A stretch of DNA of 54,580 nucleotides from Streptomyces longispororuber. GTDB lineage: Bacteria > Actinomycetota > Actinomycetes > Streptomycetales > Streptomycetaceae. Made by a program: the position numbers and the translations under genes. A model generated the notes under the pieces. It saw nothing but the letters and a program-made list of their open reading frames with translations. It searched no databases and was not told the origin of the DNA. The stretch is from NCBI RefSeq assembly GCF_024448165.1, contig NZ_JAMOLN010000045.1, positions 1-54,580 on the forward strand, given 5' to 3'. How positions within the stretch are numbered: the stretch's first letter is position 1; each line of letters starts with the position of its first letter. This document shows positions 16,470 through 25,195 of the stretch, piece by piece.

Positions 16470-16616
16470 CGGGGCTCCTCTCGTCCGTGTGAACGCCTCG
16501 AGGGCGTGGGCTGGTTTCACAGGTACTTCGCCGCAGCCCGCGAACGAGTTCCCTCCGCACACGCCGAGGGCCCGCCGGAGCGGATCCGGCGGGCCCTCGG
16601 CAGGTACGGGTCGGGC

Positions 16617-17273
16617 TCAGACCACGGCGCCGCGCCCCGGGTCGTCGTCCTCCTCGTCGCTCGGCCGCATCCGCGCGATCAGCGTGGCGAAGCCGCCGAG
16701 GAAACCGCCGATGCAGAGCGTCGCCAGCCACCACGTCATGTCCCAGCCGAGCAGCACCGACAGGAGCAGCAGCACCGGGCCGCCGATCACGGCCAGCCAG
16801 GCGAACTTGGCCGTGACGTCCGCCTCCGGGAGCGGCGGAGGCTCCGGCGGGACGAAGTGGCCCTCGTCGTCCTCGTCGTCCTCGCCCAAGTCCTCGTCGG
16901 ACGCCTCCGGCGCGCTGTAGTCACGCGGGCCGGGCGTGGCGGCGACCCCGGGCGCGAAGGAGACCGAGGAGCCGAGCGGGCTCCGGGGCTCCTGCTGCGG
17001 GGGCTCGTCGCGGTCCGGCGTCGGATTCGTCTCCGGGTCGAGCAGGGCCAGGTCCTCCACCGACTTGAACGGCTTCGCGCCCGGCGGGTCCGGCGGCTCC
17101 TCCCCGTACCCGGCGACGATCTCCGCCCACGCGGCGTCCTCGTCGGCGGGCAGCAGGGGATCGTGCTCCTCGCTCTCCTGCGGCTGCTCGCCGCCGGGCA
17201 GCTGGGGCTCCCGGCTCTCGCCGCCGTCCGGGCTCTCCGGCCTCTCGGGCCCGCTCCGCTCCTGCTCAGCCAC
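16617..17273 (-). CDS. Acidic proline-rich membrane protein of unknown function
   Basis: 218 residues. The first ~145 are low-complexity, rich in Glu, Asp and Pro (for example ASDEDLGEDDEDDEGHFVPP), and are presumably cytoplasmic and disordered. Two hydrophobic segments follow (~155-175 and ~178-198) and the tail ends with another acidic patch. The GTG start at 17273 overlaps the TGA of the upstream hydrolase by 8 bp (GTGGCTGA), so the two are coupled. Similar proteins occur next to this hydrolase in streptomycetes. No known domain is recognisable. Confidence 0.75.
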   Translation of the reverse strand: MAEQERSGPERPESPDGGESREPQLPGGEQPQESEEHDPLLPADEDAAWAEIVAGYGEEPPDPPGAKPFKSVEDLALLDPETNPTPDRDEPPQQEPRSPLGSSVSFAPGVAATPGPRDYSAPEASDEDLGEDDEDDEGHFVPPEPPPLPEADVTAKFAWLAVIGGPVLLLLSVLLGWDMTWWLATLCIGGFLGGFATLIARMRPSDEEDDDPGRGAVV

Positions 17274-18087
17274 CGCTGGCCGTCCCTTCCGCGCCCTCGC
17301 CGGGGCTTGTCGCGCCCTCGCTGGGAATCTTGCCTGCACCGGGGGCGAGCCGGTCGACGAACGCGTAGCTCTCGTCGAAGATCCGGTCCGCGTCCAGGTC
17401 CAACGTCGCGACGTGGTAGCTCTGTTCCAGCAGGATCTCCGTGACGTCCGTGGACGACACGCGGCCGAGCACCCGGGCCGAGTCGGCGGGCGGCACCACA
17501 TGGTCCTGGACGCTGTGCAACACCATCAACGGCTGGGTCACCTGCGGCAGTTCCCGGTCGACGAGCCGGAAGAACGTGCGCAGCTGGTGCGCCGAGTGCA
17601 GCGGCACCCGGTCGTAGCCGACCTCGACCGCGCCCTCCTTGGCGATGTCGCTGGCGATCCCCTTGACCGTGCGGACGAGGTGCCGGGCGACCGGGAGCGC
17701 GTACGCGGACAGGCCGTGCACCTTGTTCCCCGGGTTCACCAGGACGAGGCCCGCGATCCGGTCGCCGTGCCGGGCCGCGAGGCGCAGCGCGAGGGCGCCG
17801 CCCATGGACAGACCGAAGACGAAGACCTGCGAGCAGCGCTCCGTCAGCTCGCCCAGGGCGCGGTCCACCTCCGCGTACCAGTCCTGCCAGGCGGTGACCG
17901 CCATGTCCTCCCAGCGGGTGCCGTGACCGGGCAGCAGCGGGAGCGAGACGGTCAGGCCGCGCTCGGCCAGATACTCCGCCCAGGGCCGCAGCGACTGGGG
18001 GGATCCGGTGAAGCCGTGACAGAGGAGGACACCGACCTCGCCGCCTTCGTGGCGGTACGGCTCGGCTCCAGGAAGGACCGGCACCAT
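17266..18087 (-). CDS. Alpha/beta hydrolase, Est30/monoglyceride-lipase type carboxylesterase
   Basis: 273 residues. Opening VGVLLCHGFTGSPQSLRPWA gives the oxyanion-hole HGF, FGLSMGGALAL holds the nucleophile Ser in GLSMGG, Asp is in HSVQDHVVPP and His in SYHVATLDLD. This is the full catalytic triad of the Est30/YvaK esterase group, which cleaves short-chain acyl esters or monoacylglycerols. Cytoplasmic. The start at 18087 was preferred because AGGAG lies 6 nt upstream; longer in-frame starts at 18135 and 18186 lack this. It is coupled to the acidic membrane protein downstream. Confidence 0.9.
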   Translation of the reverse strand: MVPVLPGAEPYRHEGGEVGVLLCHGFTGSPQSLRPWAEYLAERGLTVSLPLLPGHGTRWEDMAVTAWQDWYAEVDRALGELTERCSQVFVFGLSMGGALALRLAARHGDRIAGLVLVNPGNKVHGLSAYALPVARHLVRTVKGIASDIAKEGAVEVGYDRVPLHSAHQLRTFFRLVDRELPQVTQPLMVLHSVQDHVVPPADSARVLGRVSSTDVTEILLEQSYHVATLDLDADRIFDESYAFVDRLAPGAGKIPSEGATSPGEGAEGTASGG

Positions 18088-18272
18088 CGGTCTCCTGTTC
18101 GTGAAGGTAGGGGTGGGGAGAGGGGCATCAGGCATCGGGACGAGAACTTCACCGTACGCGACCGGACTGACACCGACCAGGGTCATCGGGCCCCTGAGCG
18201 GCGCCGCGGGTTAAGGTCTGATCCTCGGACTGATACGGGTACGAGGGTCCGGGCACGAGGGAAGGCAGTGGG

Positions 18273-19046
18273 TTGATCTACGGCGCAATGAAGGTGGCCA
18301 TCGGAGGGCCGCTGAAGCTCGGCTTCCGTCCGTGGGTGGAGGGGCTCGAGAACATCCCCGCCGAGGGACCCGCGATCCTGGCCAGCAACCACCTGTCCTT
18401 CTCGGACTCGTTCTTCCTGCCGGCCGTCCTCGACCGCAAGGTCACCTTCATCGCGAAGGCCGAGTACTTCACCACGCCGGGCGTGAAGGGCAAGCTCACG
18501 GCCGCCTTCTTCAAGGGCGTCGGCCAGCTGCCGGTGGACCGCTCGGGTTCGCGCGGCGCCGGCGAGGCCGCCATCAAGAGCGGCATCGAGGTCCTGGAGC
18601 GCGGCGAGCTGTTCGGCATCTACCCCGAGGGCACGCGCTCGCCCGACGGCCGCCTCTACCGCGGCAAGCCCGGCGGCCTGGCCCGCGTGGCGCTCGCCAC
18701 CGGTGCCCCCGTCATCCCCGTCGCCATGATCGACACGGAGAAGATCCAGCCCCCGGGCAAGGTCCTCCCCAAGCTGATGCGCCCCGGCATCCGCATCGGC
18801 GAGCCGCTCGACTTCACCCGCTACCAGGGGATGGAGCACGACCGGTTCGTGCTGCGCGCGGTGACCGACGAGGTCATGTACGAGATCATGAAGCTCTCCG
18901 GCCAGGAGTACGTCGACATGTACGCGACCGCCGCGAAGCGGCAGATCGCGGACGCCGCGAAGGCGGAGAAGGCCGAGAAGGACGCGCAGAAAGAAGCGCT
19001 GAAGGAGACACAGAAGGCGCTGGAGAAGGAACGGGGCGGCTCCTAG
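18273..19046 (+). CDS. 1-acyl-sn-glycerol-3-phosphate acyltransferase (PlsC family)
   Basis: 257 residues. Motif I is NHLSFSD (His40, Asp45, the HX4D charge relay). Motif III is YPEGTRSPDG and motif IV is APVIPVAM. It transfers an acyl chain to lysophosphatidic acid to make phosphatidic acid at the cytoplasmic membrane. The TTG at 18273 has GAGGGAAGG ~8 nt upstream; ATG 18288 is an in-frame alternative. The last ~40 residues are a highly charged Lys/Glu/Ala helix, an extension beyond the catalytic domain. The MacS kinase gene starts 37 bp later. Confidence 0.9.
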   Translation: MIYGAMKVAIGGPLKLGFRPWVEGLENIPAEGPAILASNHLSFSDSFFLPAVLDRKVTFIAKAEYFTTPGVKGKLTAAFFKGVGQLPVDRSGSRGAGEAAIKSGIEVLERGELFGIYPEGTRSPDGRLYRGKPGGLARVALATGAPVIPVAMIDTEKIQPPGKVLPKLMRPGIRIGEPLDFTRYQGMEHDRFVLRAVTDEVMYEIMKLSGQEYVDMYATAAKRQIADAAKAEKAEKDAQKEALKETQKALEKERGGS

Positions 19047-19083
19047 TCGCGTCGTTCCTCACGTGCCGGGGTCGGGGGGAGAC

Positions 19084-20316
19084 ATGGGGAACACAGCCAG
19101 GCGCGAGCGGGTCGTCCGGATGTCGGTCGAGCAGCCGCTGTGGCGCGCCCTCATGGGCTATCGCGTGCTCACCATGGTGTACGGGATCGGGCTCTTCGCC
19201 TCCGCGTACGAGGTGTACGAGCGCCCCTGGGTCGGGATCGCCTACTTCGTGGTCCTGGCCGTGTGGACCCTGGCGACGCTGCCGCAGGTGTCGGGCGGCC
19301 GCCGGTGCACCAAGCGGTTCCTCACCGCCGACCTGACCATCGCCGTCGTGGGCATCCTGCTCTCACCGGTCGCGGGCCACGACCGGGCCGTGACCGGCGG
19401 TTCCACGCTGCCGTCGATCTGGACGGCGGGCGCCGTCCTCGCCTGGGCCCTCAAGGGCGGCTGGCGCTGGGCGGCCACCGCGTCCGTGGCCATCGGCGTC
19501 TCGAACGTCGTGCAGCGCGGCGACATCAGCCGCAGCATCATCCACAACGTCCTGCTGGTGTGCATCGCGGGCATAGCGATCGGCTACGTCGTCGAGGTGG
19601 CCCGCGCCTCCGAGCGGACCCTCGCCCGCGCCCTGGAGATCGAGGCCGCCACGCGCGAGCGGGAGCGGCTCGCCCGCGACATCCACGACAGCGTCCTCCA
19701 GGTCCTCGCCATGGTGCAGCGGCGCGGCACCGCCCTGGGCGGTGAGGCCGCCGAGCTCGGCCGGATGGCGGGCGAGCAGGAGGTCGCGCTGCGCACCCTG
19801 GTCGCCGGCGGACTGACCCACACGTCCCGGGCCTCCGAGGACACGGCCCTGGGCGCGGTCGTGCGCGCCTTCGACCGTCCCGACGACCCCGACGGCCACC
19901 CGGACGACGACGCCGCGCCCCGCGACCTGCGGTCCCTGCTCGCCGGGCACGCCGGTGCCCGGGTCACCTTCGCCGAGCCGGGCGCCCCGGTCCTGATGCC
20001 GCCCGCCGCGGCCCGGGAGCTGGCCGCCGCGGTCAGCGCCGCCCTGGACAACGTGCGGCGGCACGCGGGCGCGGACGCGCACGCGTGGATCCTGGTCGAG
20101 GACGAGCCGGACACGGTGATCGTGACCGTGCGGGACGACGGGCCCGGCATCCCCGACGGCCGGCTCGCCCAGGCGGAGGGCGAGGGGCGGCTCGGCGTCG
20201 CCCAGTCCATCCGCGGGCGGCTGCGCGACATCGGCGGCACCGCCGAACTGATCTCGGTCCCCGGCCAGGGCACCGAGGTGGAACTGAACGTACCGAAGAA
20301 GCAGAGAACGCCATGA
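19084..20316 (+). CDS. macS: MacS-type sensor histidine kinase
   Basis: About 410 residues. Residues ~25-180 contain four to six membrane segments of the DUF5931 sensor domain. The HisKA_3 dimerisation helix has the phosphoacceptor His201 in ARDIHDSVLQ. The HATPase domain has the N-box ALDNVRRH and G-boxes VRDDGPGIP and GTEVEL. It pairs with the downstream LuxR-type regulator, whose start overlaps its stop (ATGA). In S. coelicolor the orthologous pair is MacRS, linked to morphology and actinorhodin. The start at 19084 is a choice (GGGGGGA 4 nt upstream); 19120 is a possible shorter start. Confidence 0.88.
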   Translation: MGNTARRERVVRMSVEQPLWRALMGYRVLTMVYGIGLFASAYEVYERPWVGIAYFVVLAVWTLATLPQVSGGRRCTKRFLTADLTIAVVGILLSPVAGHDRAVTGGSTLPSIWTAGAVLAWALKGGWRWAATASVAIGVSNVVQRGDISRSIIHNVLLVCIAGIAIGYVVEVARASERTLARALEIEAATRERERLARDIHDSVLQVLAMVQRRGTALGGEAAELGRMAGEQEVALRTLVAGGLTHTSRASEDTALGAVVRAFDRPDDPDGHPDDDAAPRDLRSLLAGHAGARVTFAEPGAPVLMPPAAARELAAAVSAALDNVRRHAGADAHAWILVEDEPDTVIVTVRDDGPGIPDGRLAQAEGEGRLGVAQSIRGRLRDIGGTAELISVPGQGTEVELNVPKKQRTP

Positions 20317-21047
20317 ACGTCACGGGGGAAGGCAGGTCCGGAGCGATGAGCGCACAGCAGACCGCGGATGCGGGGGACGGCGCGGCCGGGATCAGGGTCA
20401 TGGTGGTCGACGACCATCCGATGTGGCGCGACGCCGTCGCCCGCGACCTGGCCGAGGCCGGTTTCGACGTCGTGGCCACGGCGGGCGACGGCGAGCAGGC
20501 GGTGCGCCGCGCCCAGGCCGTGGGCCCCGACGTCCTCGTCCTCGACCTGAACCTGCCGGCCAAGCCCGGGGTCCAGGTCTGCAAGGAGCTCGTCGGCGCC
20601 GATCCGGCGCTGCGCGTCCTCGTCCTCTCCGCGAGCGGCGAGCACGCCGACGTGCTGGAGGCGGTGAAGTCGGGCGCGACCGGCTATCTCCTCAAGTCGG
20701 CGTCGACGGACGAGCTGATCGACGCGGTGGGCCGCACGGCCGTCGGCGACCCGGTGTTCACGCCAGGACTCGCAGGTCTCGTCCTCGGCGAGTACCGCCG
20801 GCTCGCCTCCGAGCCCGCGGCCGCCGCCGGCGCCGACGAGCCGAAGGCCCCCGAGCTCACGGACCGGGAGACCGAGGTACTGCGCCTGGTCGCCAAGGGC
20901 CTCAGCTACAAGCAGATCGCCGAACGGCTGGTCATCTCGCACCGCACCGTCCAGAACCACGTGCAGAACACCCTCGGCAAGCTCCAGTTGCACAACCGCG
21001 TGGAGCTCGTGCGGTACGCGATCGAGCGGGGTCTGGACGACGAGTGA
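20313..21047 (+). CDS. macR: MacR-type NarL/LuxR-family response regulator
   Basis: 244 residues. The receiver domain (~28-145) has the acidic pair in VVDDHP, phosphoacceptor Asp78 in VLVLDLNLP and Lys in GYLLKSAS. The LuxR helix-turn-helix (~178-240) reads LTDRETEVLRLVAKGLSYKQ then IAERLVISHRTVQNHVQNTL. ATG 20313 overlaps the kinase TGA by 4 bp, so the two are coupled. An internal ATG at 20346 with GGAG just before it could be the true start. It should bind DNA when phosphorylated by MacS. Confidence 0.9.
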   Translation: MNVTGEGRSGAMSAQQTADAGDGAAGIRVMVVDDHPMWRDAVARDLAEAGFDVVATAGDGEQAVRRAQAVGPDVLVLDLNLPAKPGVQVCKELVGADPALRVLVLSASGEHADVLEAVKSGATGYLLKSASTDELIDAVGRTAVGDPVFTPGLAGLVLGEYRRLASEPAAAAGADEPKAPELTDRETEVLRLVAKGLSYKQIAERLVISHRTVQNHVQNTLGKLQLHNRVELVRYAIERGLDDE

Positions 21048-21099
21048 CTCCGCGCGGGACAGTTTTCCGAACTGCTCACCGTGACAAGGGAGTTACGCG

Positions 21100-22128
21100 A
21101 TGCGGGTCGGAGTACTGACCGGAGGCGGCGACTGCCCCGGGCTCAACGCCGTCATCCGGGGCATCGTCCGCAAGGGCGTGCAGGAGTACGGCTATGACTT
21201 CGTCGGCTTCCGGGACGGCTGGCGAGGCCCCCTGGAGAACGACACCGTCCGTCTCGACATCCCCGCCGTGCGCGGCATCCTGCCCCGTGGCGGCACCATC
21301 CTCGGCTCGTCCCGCACCAACCCGCTCCAGGCGGAGCACGGCATCCGCCGCGTCAAGGAGAACCTCGCCAAGCAGGAGGTCGAGGCCCTCATCGTGATCG
21401 GCGGCGAGGACACCCTCGGCGTCGCGGCACGCCTCACCGACGAGTACGGGATCCGGGCCGTCGGCGTACCGAAGACCATCGACAACGACCTCTCCGCCAC
21501 CGACTACACCTTCGGCTTCGACACCGCCGTCGGCATCGCCACCGAGGCCATCGACCGCCTGCACACCACGGCCGAGTCGCACATGCGGGTCCTGGTGGTG
21601 GAGGTCATGGGCCGGCACGCGGGCTGGATCGCCCTGCACTCGGGCCTGGCCGGCGGTGCCAACGTCATCCTCATCCCCGAGCAGCGCTTCGACCTCGACC
21701 AGGTCTGCGCCTGGGTCACCTCCCGCTTCAAGGCGTCGTACGCACCGATCGTGGTGGTCGCCGAGGGGGCGATGCCCCGCGACGGCGACATGGTCCTCAA
21801 GGACGAGTCGCTCGACTCCTTCGGGCACGTCCGGCTCTCCGGCGTCGGCGAGTGGCTCGCGAAGCAGATCGAGAAGCGGACCGGGAAGGAGGCCCGCACC
21901 ACGGTCCTCGGGCACGTCCAGCGCGGTGGCACGCCGTCGGCCTTCGACCGCTGGCTGGCCACCCGGTTCGGCCTGCACGCGATCGACGCGGTGCGGGACG
22001 GGGACTGGGGCAAGATGGTCGCGCTGCGCGGCACGGACATCGTGCGCGTGCCCATCGCCGAGGCGACGGCGCGCCTGAAGACGGTGGATCCCACCCTGTA
22101 CCGGGAGGTGGGCGTCTTCTTCGGCTGA
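21100..22128 (+). CDS. pfkA: 6-phosphofructokinase (actinobacterial group III type)
   Basis: 342 residues. GGGDCPGLNA (~8-17) and PKTIDNDLSATDYTFGFDTA (catalytic TIDND) are present, with MGRHAGWIAL and PEQRFD. It converts fructose 6-phosphate to fructose 1,6-bisphosphate. Position 103-104 is Glu-Asp (GGEDTLG) and 125 is Lys (PKTIDND), the residues seen in PPi-dependent and mixed group III enzymes rather than the Gly-Gly of E. coli PfkA. The S. coelicolor orthologue is nevertheless reported as ATP-dependent, so the phosphate donor should not be assumed. SD GGGAG lies 7 nt before ATG 21100. Confidence 0.93.
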   Translation: MRVGVLTGGGDCPGLNAVIRGIVRKGVQEYGYDFVGFRDGWRGPLENDTVRLDIPAVRGILPRGGTILGSSRTNPLQAEHGIRRVKENLAKQEVEALIVIGGEDTLGVAARLTDEYGIRAVGVPKTIDNDLSATDYTFGFDTAVGIATEAIDRLHTTAESHMRVLVVEVMGRHAGWIALHSGLAGGANVILIPEQRFDLDQVCAWVTSRFKASYAPIVVVAEGAMPRDGDMVLKDESLDSFGHVRLSGVGEWLAKQIEKRTGKEARTTVLGHVQRGGTPSAFDRWLATRFGLHAIDAVRDGDWGKMVALRGTDIVRVPIAEATARLKTVDPTLYREVGVFFG

Positions 22129-22161
22129 CGTTCCGGGGCTGCCGGAGGGGCCTGGGCGGCC

Positions 22162-22167
22162 TAGACT
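22162..22167 (+). promoter_or_regulatory. -10 element, probable leaderless start of dehydrogenase
   Basis: TAGACT ends 7 nt before ATG 22175, with no SD. Confidence 0.45.
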
Positions 22168-22174
22168 CGCGCCC

Positions 22175-23179
22175 ATGGAGATCCTCGCATTTGGCGTGCA
22201 ATCCGACGAAAAGCCCCTCATCGAGAAGGCCTTCGAGGGCCACCACGACGTCCGCTGCCTGGACGTCTTCCTCAACGAGGACACCGCCCCCATCGCGGCG
22301 GGCTACGAGATCATCTCCACGAGCGTGAACGCGACCCTCAACAACCGCGTGCTCCAGACCCTCGCGGCCGGCGGCACGCAGATGATCGCCCAGCGCTCCA
22401 CCGGCTTCAACAACATCGATCTGGAGGTCGCCGAGCGCCTCGGGTTCACCGTCGCCAGGGTCTCGTACTACTCGCCGTACTCGGTCGCCGAGTTCGCCTG
22501 GGCCCTGGCGATGGCCGTGAACCGCCGCATCGTCCGCGCCAGCAACCGCACCCGCGACTTCGACTTCCGCCTCGACGGACTCCTCGGCCGCGACATGCGG
22601 GGCCGCACCGTCGGCGTCCTCGGCACCGGCAAGATCGGCGAGGCGTTCACCCGGATCGCCCACGGCTTCGGCATGAACCTGCTCGGCTGGGACGTCGCCG
22701 AGAACCCGAACTGCGTCGAGCTCGGCATGAAGTACGTCGAGAAGGAGCAGCTGTTCGCCGAGGCCGACCTGATCAGCCTGCACGTACCGCTGCTGCCCGC
22801 CACCGAGCACATCGTCGGCGCCGCCGCGCTGCGCACGATGAAGGACGACGCGATCCTGATCAACTCCAGCCGCGGAGGCCTCGTCGACACCAAGGCCCTC
22901 GTCGCCGAACTGCGCGAGGGCCGCTTCACGGGTGTCGGCCTCGACGTGTACGAGGCCGAGGCGGGCCTGTTCTTCCTCGACAAGTCCCTGGAGATCGTCG
23001 ACGACGACACCCTGGCCCGCCTCGTCACGTTCCCGAACGTCCTGGTCACGTCGCACCAGGCGTACTACACCGTGGACGCGGTCGGCCAGATCATCGACAC
23101 CACGATGCAGAACGTCGTGGACTACCGGGCGGGCCGCCGCTCCGAGAACGTCCTGGTGCCCGCGGCGCCCAACAGCTGA
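22175..23179 (+). CDS. D-2-hydroxyacid dehydrogenase, D-lactate dehydrogenase-like
   Basis: 334 residues. Catalytic Arg is in LINSSRGGLVDT, Glu in GLDVYEAEAG, and the catalytic His is in SHQAYYTVDA. The Rossmann NAD site is GVLGTGKIGEAF (~148). RSTGFNNIDL and the SYYSPYSVAEFAWALAM segment match fermentative D-lactate dehydrogenases of the LdhA type, so pyruvate to D-lactate is the best guess. The last 58 bp overlap antisense the 3' end of trpEG. Leaderless start after TAGACT. Confidence 0.9.
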   Translation: MEILAFGVQSDEKPLIEKAFEGHHDVRCLDVFLNEDTAPIAAGYEIISTSVNATLNNRVLQTLAAGGTQMIAQRSTGFNNIDLEVAERLGFTVARVSYYSPYSVAEFAWALAMAVNRRIVRASNRTRDFDFRLDGLLGRDMRGRTVGVLGTGKIGEAFTRIAHGFGMNLLGWDVAENPNCVELGMKYVEKEQLFAEADLISLHVPLLPATEHIVGAAALRTMKDDAILINSSRGGLVDTKALVAELREGRFTGVGLDVYEAEAGLFFLDKSLEIVDDDTLARLVTFPNVLVTSHQAYYTVDAVGQIIDTTMQNVVDYRAGRRSENVLVPAAPNS

Positions 23180-25011
23180 CCGAGGAGCTCGCGCACCACG
23201 CCCGCCCCGCGCAGCGACAGCACCGACTCCGGGTGGAACTGCACGCCCGCGAAGCCGGGACCGCGCACCGCGTGCACCTCGCCGTTGCCCCGGTCGCGGC
23301 TGACCTCCACGTGGTGCGCGGCCAGCTCCACCGCCGCCTCGTCGTCGCAGTGCGCCACGAAACTGTTGTAGAAGCCGACGGTCTCGGTGCGCCCGAAGAG
23401 GTCGATCTCGGTCTGCGCGCCCTGGTAGGGCACGTCCTTGCGCACGATCTCCAGACCCAGCTCGGCCGCGATCAGCTCGTGCCCGAGGCAGACCCCGAGC
23501 ACGCCGTGCCCGTGCCCGCGGATCAGCTCCGCCGCCAGCGACCGCAGGAACCGCATCTTCGGGTCGGCCGGATCGGACGGGTCGCCGGGCCCGGGGCCGA
23601 GCACCACCGGCCCCGCGTGCGCGAGCACCGTCTCCCGCAGCCCCGGCTCGTCGTACCGCCGCACCGAGACCTCCAGACCCGACGAGCGCAGCACGTGCGC
23701 CAGCATCGCGGTGAAGGTGTCCTCGCCGTCGACGACGAGCGCGTGCCCGGTCAGCTCGCCGGCCCGCTCCTGCATCCGCAGCCAGAACGGCGCGAGCGCC
23801 GCCCGCCGCCCGTCCAGCGCCGCCCGCACCCGCGGGTCGTCGGCCAGGGCGGGCCGCGCGTGGTCCTCGCGCGGACGGGACGGCCGCACGCCCAGCGCGG
23901 CCAGCACCCCGGCGGCCTTGGCGTGCGTCTCGGCGACCTCGCTCGCCGGGTCCGAGCCGCGGACGAGCGTGGCGCCGACCGGGACCCGCAGCTGCCCGGC
24001 CGCGTCGATGTCGGCGGTCCGGATCAGGATGGGCGAGTCGAGGGTCTGCGCGCCGCCCGCGTCCCGGCCGATCAGGGCCAGCGCCCCCGCGTAGTAGCCG
24101 CGCCCGCCGACCTCGTGCCGCTCGATGACCCGGCAGGCGTTCTGCACGGGGGAGCCGGTGACGGTCGCCGCGAACATCGTCTCCTTGAGGACGTCCCGCA
24201 CGTCCAGGGTGGACTTCCCGCGCAGCTCGTACTCGGTGTGCGCGAGGTGGGCCATCTCCTTCAGCCGCGGCCCGACGACGACCCCGCCCATGTCGCCGAC
24301 CGTGCACATCATCTTGAGCTCCTCGTCGACGACCATCGACAGCTCCTCGATCTCCTTGCCGTCGGCGAGGAAGGCGAGCAGATCGTCCGGCGTCGGCCCG
24401 GCGGCCGGGTAGCGGTACGTGCCGCTGATGGGGTTCATGACGACCGTCCCGCCGGACATCCGCACGTGCACCTCGGGGCTGGCGCCCACGAGCGTGCGGT
24501 CCCCGGTGTGCACGACGAACGTCCAGTAGGCGCCCCGCTCCCCGTCGAGCAGCCGCCGGAAGAGGGCGAGGGCGTCGGCCCGGGAGAACCCGGGGATCTC
24601 GCCCCGGTACGTCCGGCGGATCACGAAGTTGGCGCCCTCGCCCCGCCCGATCTCCTCGTCCAGGACCCGGCCGACGATGCCGGCGTACGTGTCGTCGTCG
24701 ACGTCGAACCCGCCGTCCCTGACCCGGACGTCGTGCCGCGGCAACTGCTCCAGGGCCTCGGCGAGCGGCAGCTCGTACGACTCCTCGGGCACCAGGACCG
24801 CGAGCGGGGTGCCGTCGTCGCGGACGTCGAAGCCGCGCTCCCTGATCTGCCGGAAGGGGACCAGGGCGAGGCCCTCCGGGACGTCGGCGAGCTTCTCGTG
24901 CACGCCGACCCGGCCGATCAGGACCTCGACGGTGTCGTGGTCACGGCCGGGGGTGCGGCGGCGGAGCAGGGCGAAGGGGCGTTCGTCGGCGAGCAGGTCG
25001 GTCAGCGACAC
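23122..25011 (-). CDS. trpEG: Fused anthranilate synthase (TrpE-TrpG)
   Basis: 629 residues. Residues 1-~410 are the chorismate-binding TrpE-like domain (DEELKMMCTVGDMGGVVVGP, LKETMFAATVTGSPVQNACR). Residues ~435-629 are the class I glutamine amidotransferase: GPGPGDPSDP oxyanion region, GVCLGHELI nucleophile Cys, and QFHPESV His-Glu. It makes anthranilate from chorismate and glutamine, the first committed step to tryptophan. The same fused architecture occurs in phenazine/antibiotic pathways (PhzE-like), but the Trp attenuator upstream argues for biosynthetic tryptophan control. GGAAGGA lies just before GTG 25011. It is convergent with and overlaps the dehydrogenase gene by 58 bp. Confidence 0.93.
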   Translation of the reverse strand: MSLTDLLADERPFALLRRRTPGRDHDTVEVLIGRVGVHEKLADVPEGLALVPFRQIRERGFDVRDDGTPLAVLVPEESYELPLAEALEQLPRHDVRVRDGGFDVDDDTYAGIVGRVLDEEIGRGEGANFVIRRTYRGEIPGFSRADALALFRRLLDGERGAYWTFVVHTGDRTLVGASPEVHVRMSGGTVVMNPISGTYRYPAAGPTPDDLLAFLADGKEIEELSMVVDEELKMMCTVGDMGGVVVGPRLKEMAHLAHTEYELRGKSTLDVRDVLKETMFAATVTGSPVQNACRVIERHEVGGRGYYAGALALIGRDAGGAQTLDSPILIRTADIDAAGQLRVPVGATLVRGSDPASEVAETHAKAAGVLAALGVRPSRPREDHARPALADDPRVRAALDGRRAALAPFWLRMQERAGELTGHALVVDGEDTFTAMLAHVLRSSGLEVSVRRYDEPGLRETVLAHAGPVVLGPGPGDPSDPADPKMRFLRSLAAELIRGHGHGVLGVCLGHELIAAELGLEIVRKDVPYQGAQTEIDLFGRTETVGFYNSFVAHCDDEAAVELAAHHVEVSRDRGNGEVHAVRGPGFAGVQFHPESVLSLRGAGVVRELLGQLLGAAGTRTFSERRPAR

Positions 25012-25075
25012 GGCTGGTTCCTTCCGGTGACTTTCGGAGAGTCGGTTCAGGAGGAACAGCCGCTGTCGGTGTCGG

Positions 25076-25108
25076 AAAACACTGAAGGCCGCCCCTCGGG
25101 CGGCCTTC
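25076..25108 (-). terminator. trp attenuator terminator hairpin
   Basis: On the minus strand, an 11-bp perfect stem GAAGGCCGCCC/GGGCGGCCTTC around GAG (25108-25084) is followed by CAG-TG-TTTT (T-run 25079-25076). It lies between the leader peptide stop and the trpEG start. GGCGGCC in the leader (25141-25135) can instead pair with GGCCGCC of the 5' arm (25105-25099), giving the antiterminator. Confidence 0.85.
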
Positions 25109-25128
25109 GCGGATTCGGATACGCGCAG

Positions 25129-25188
25129 TCAGTGGGCCGCCGGATGTGCGGTCCACCACCAGGTGCGGTTGAGAAGCTGCGCGAACAT
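25129..25188 (-). CDS. trpL: trp leader peptide (attenuator), 19 aa
   Basis: Reads MFAQLLNRTWWWTAHPAAH and stop. Three consecutive TGG codons form the sensor. The stop lies about 20 nt before the attenuator stem. When Trp-tRNA is scarce the ribosome stalls on the Trp run, freeing GGCGGCC to pair with the terminator's 5' arm, so trpEG is transcribed; when it is plentiful the ribosome reaches the stop and the terminator forms. Streptomyces trp attenuators with a WWW leader have been described (S. venezuelae). There is no SD; TACGGT ends 7 nt upstream, so the leader mRNA probably starts at its own AUG. Confidence 0.9.
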   Translation of the reverse strand: MFAQLLNRTWWWTAHPAAH

Positions 25189-25195
25189 GAGCGTC

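Noticed and set aside
24941..25159. 72-codon minus-strand frame over the trp leader region
   Set aside because: Different frame from the Trp-rich leader; it runs through the attenuator hairpin into trpEG and has no motif.
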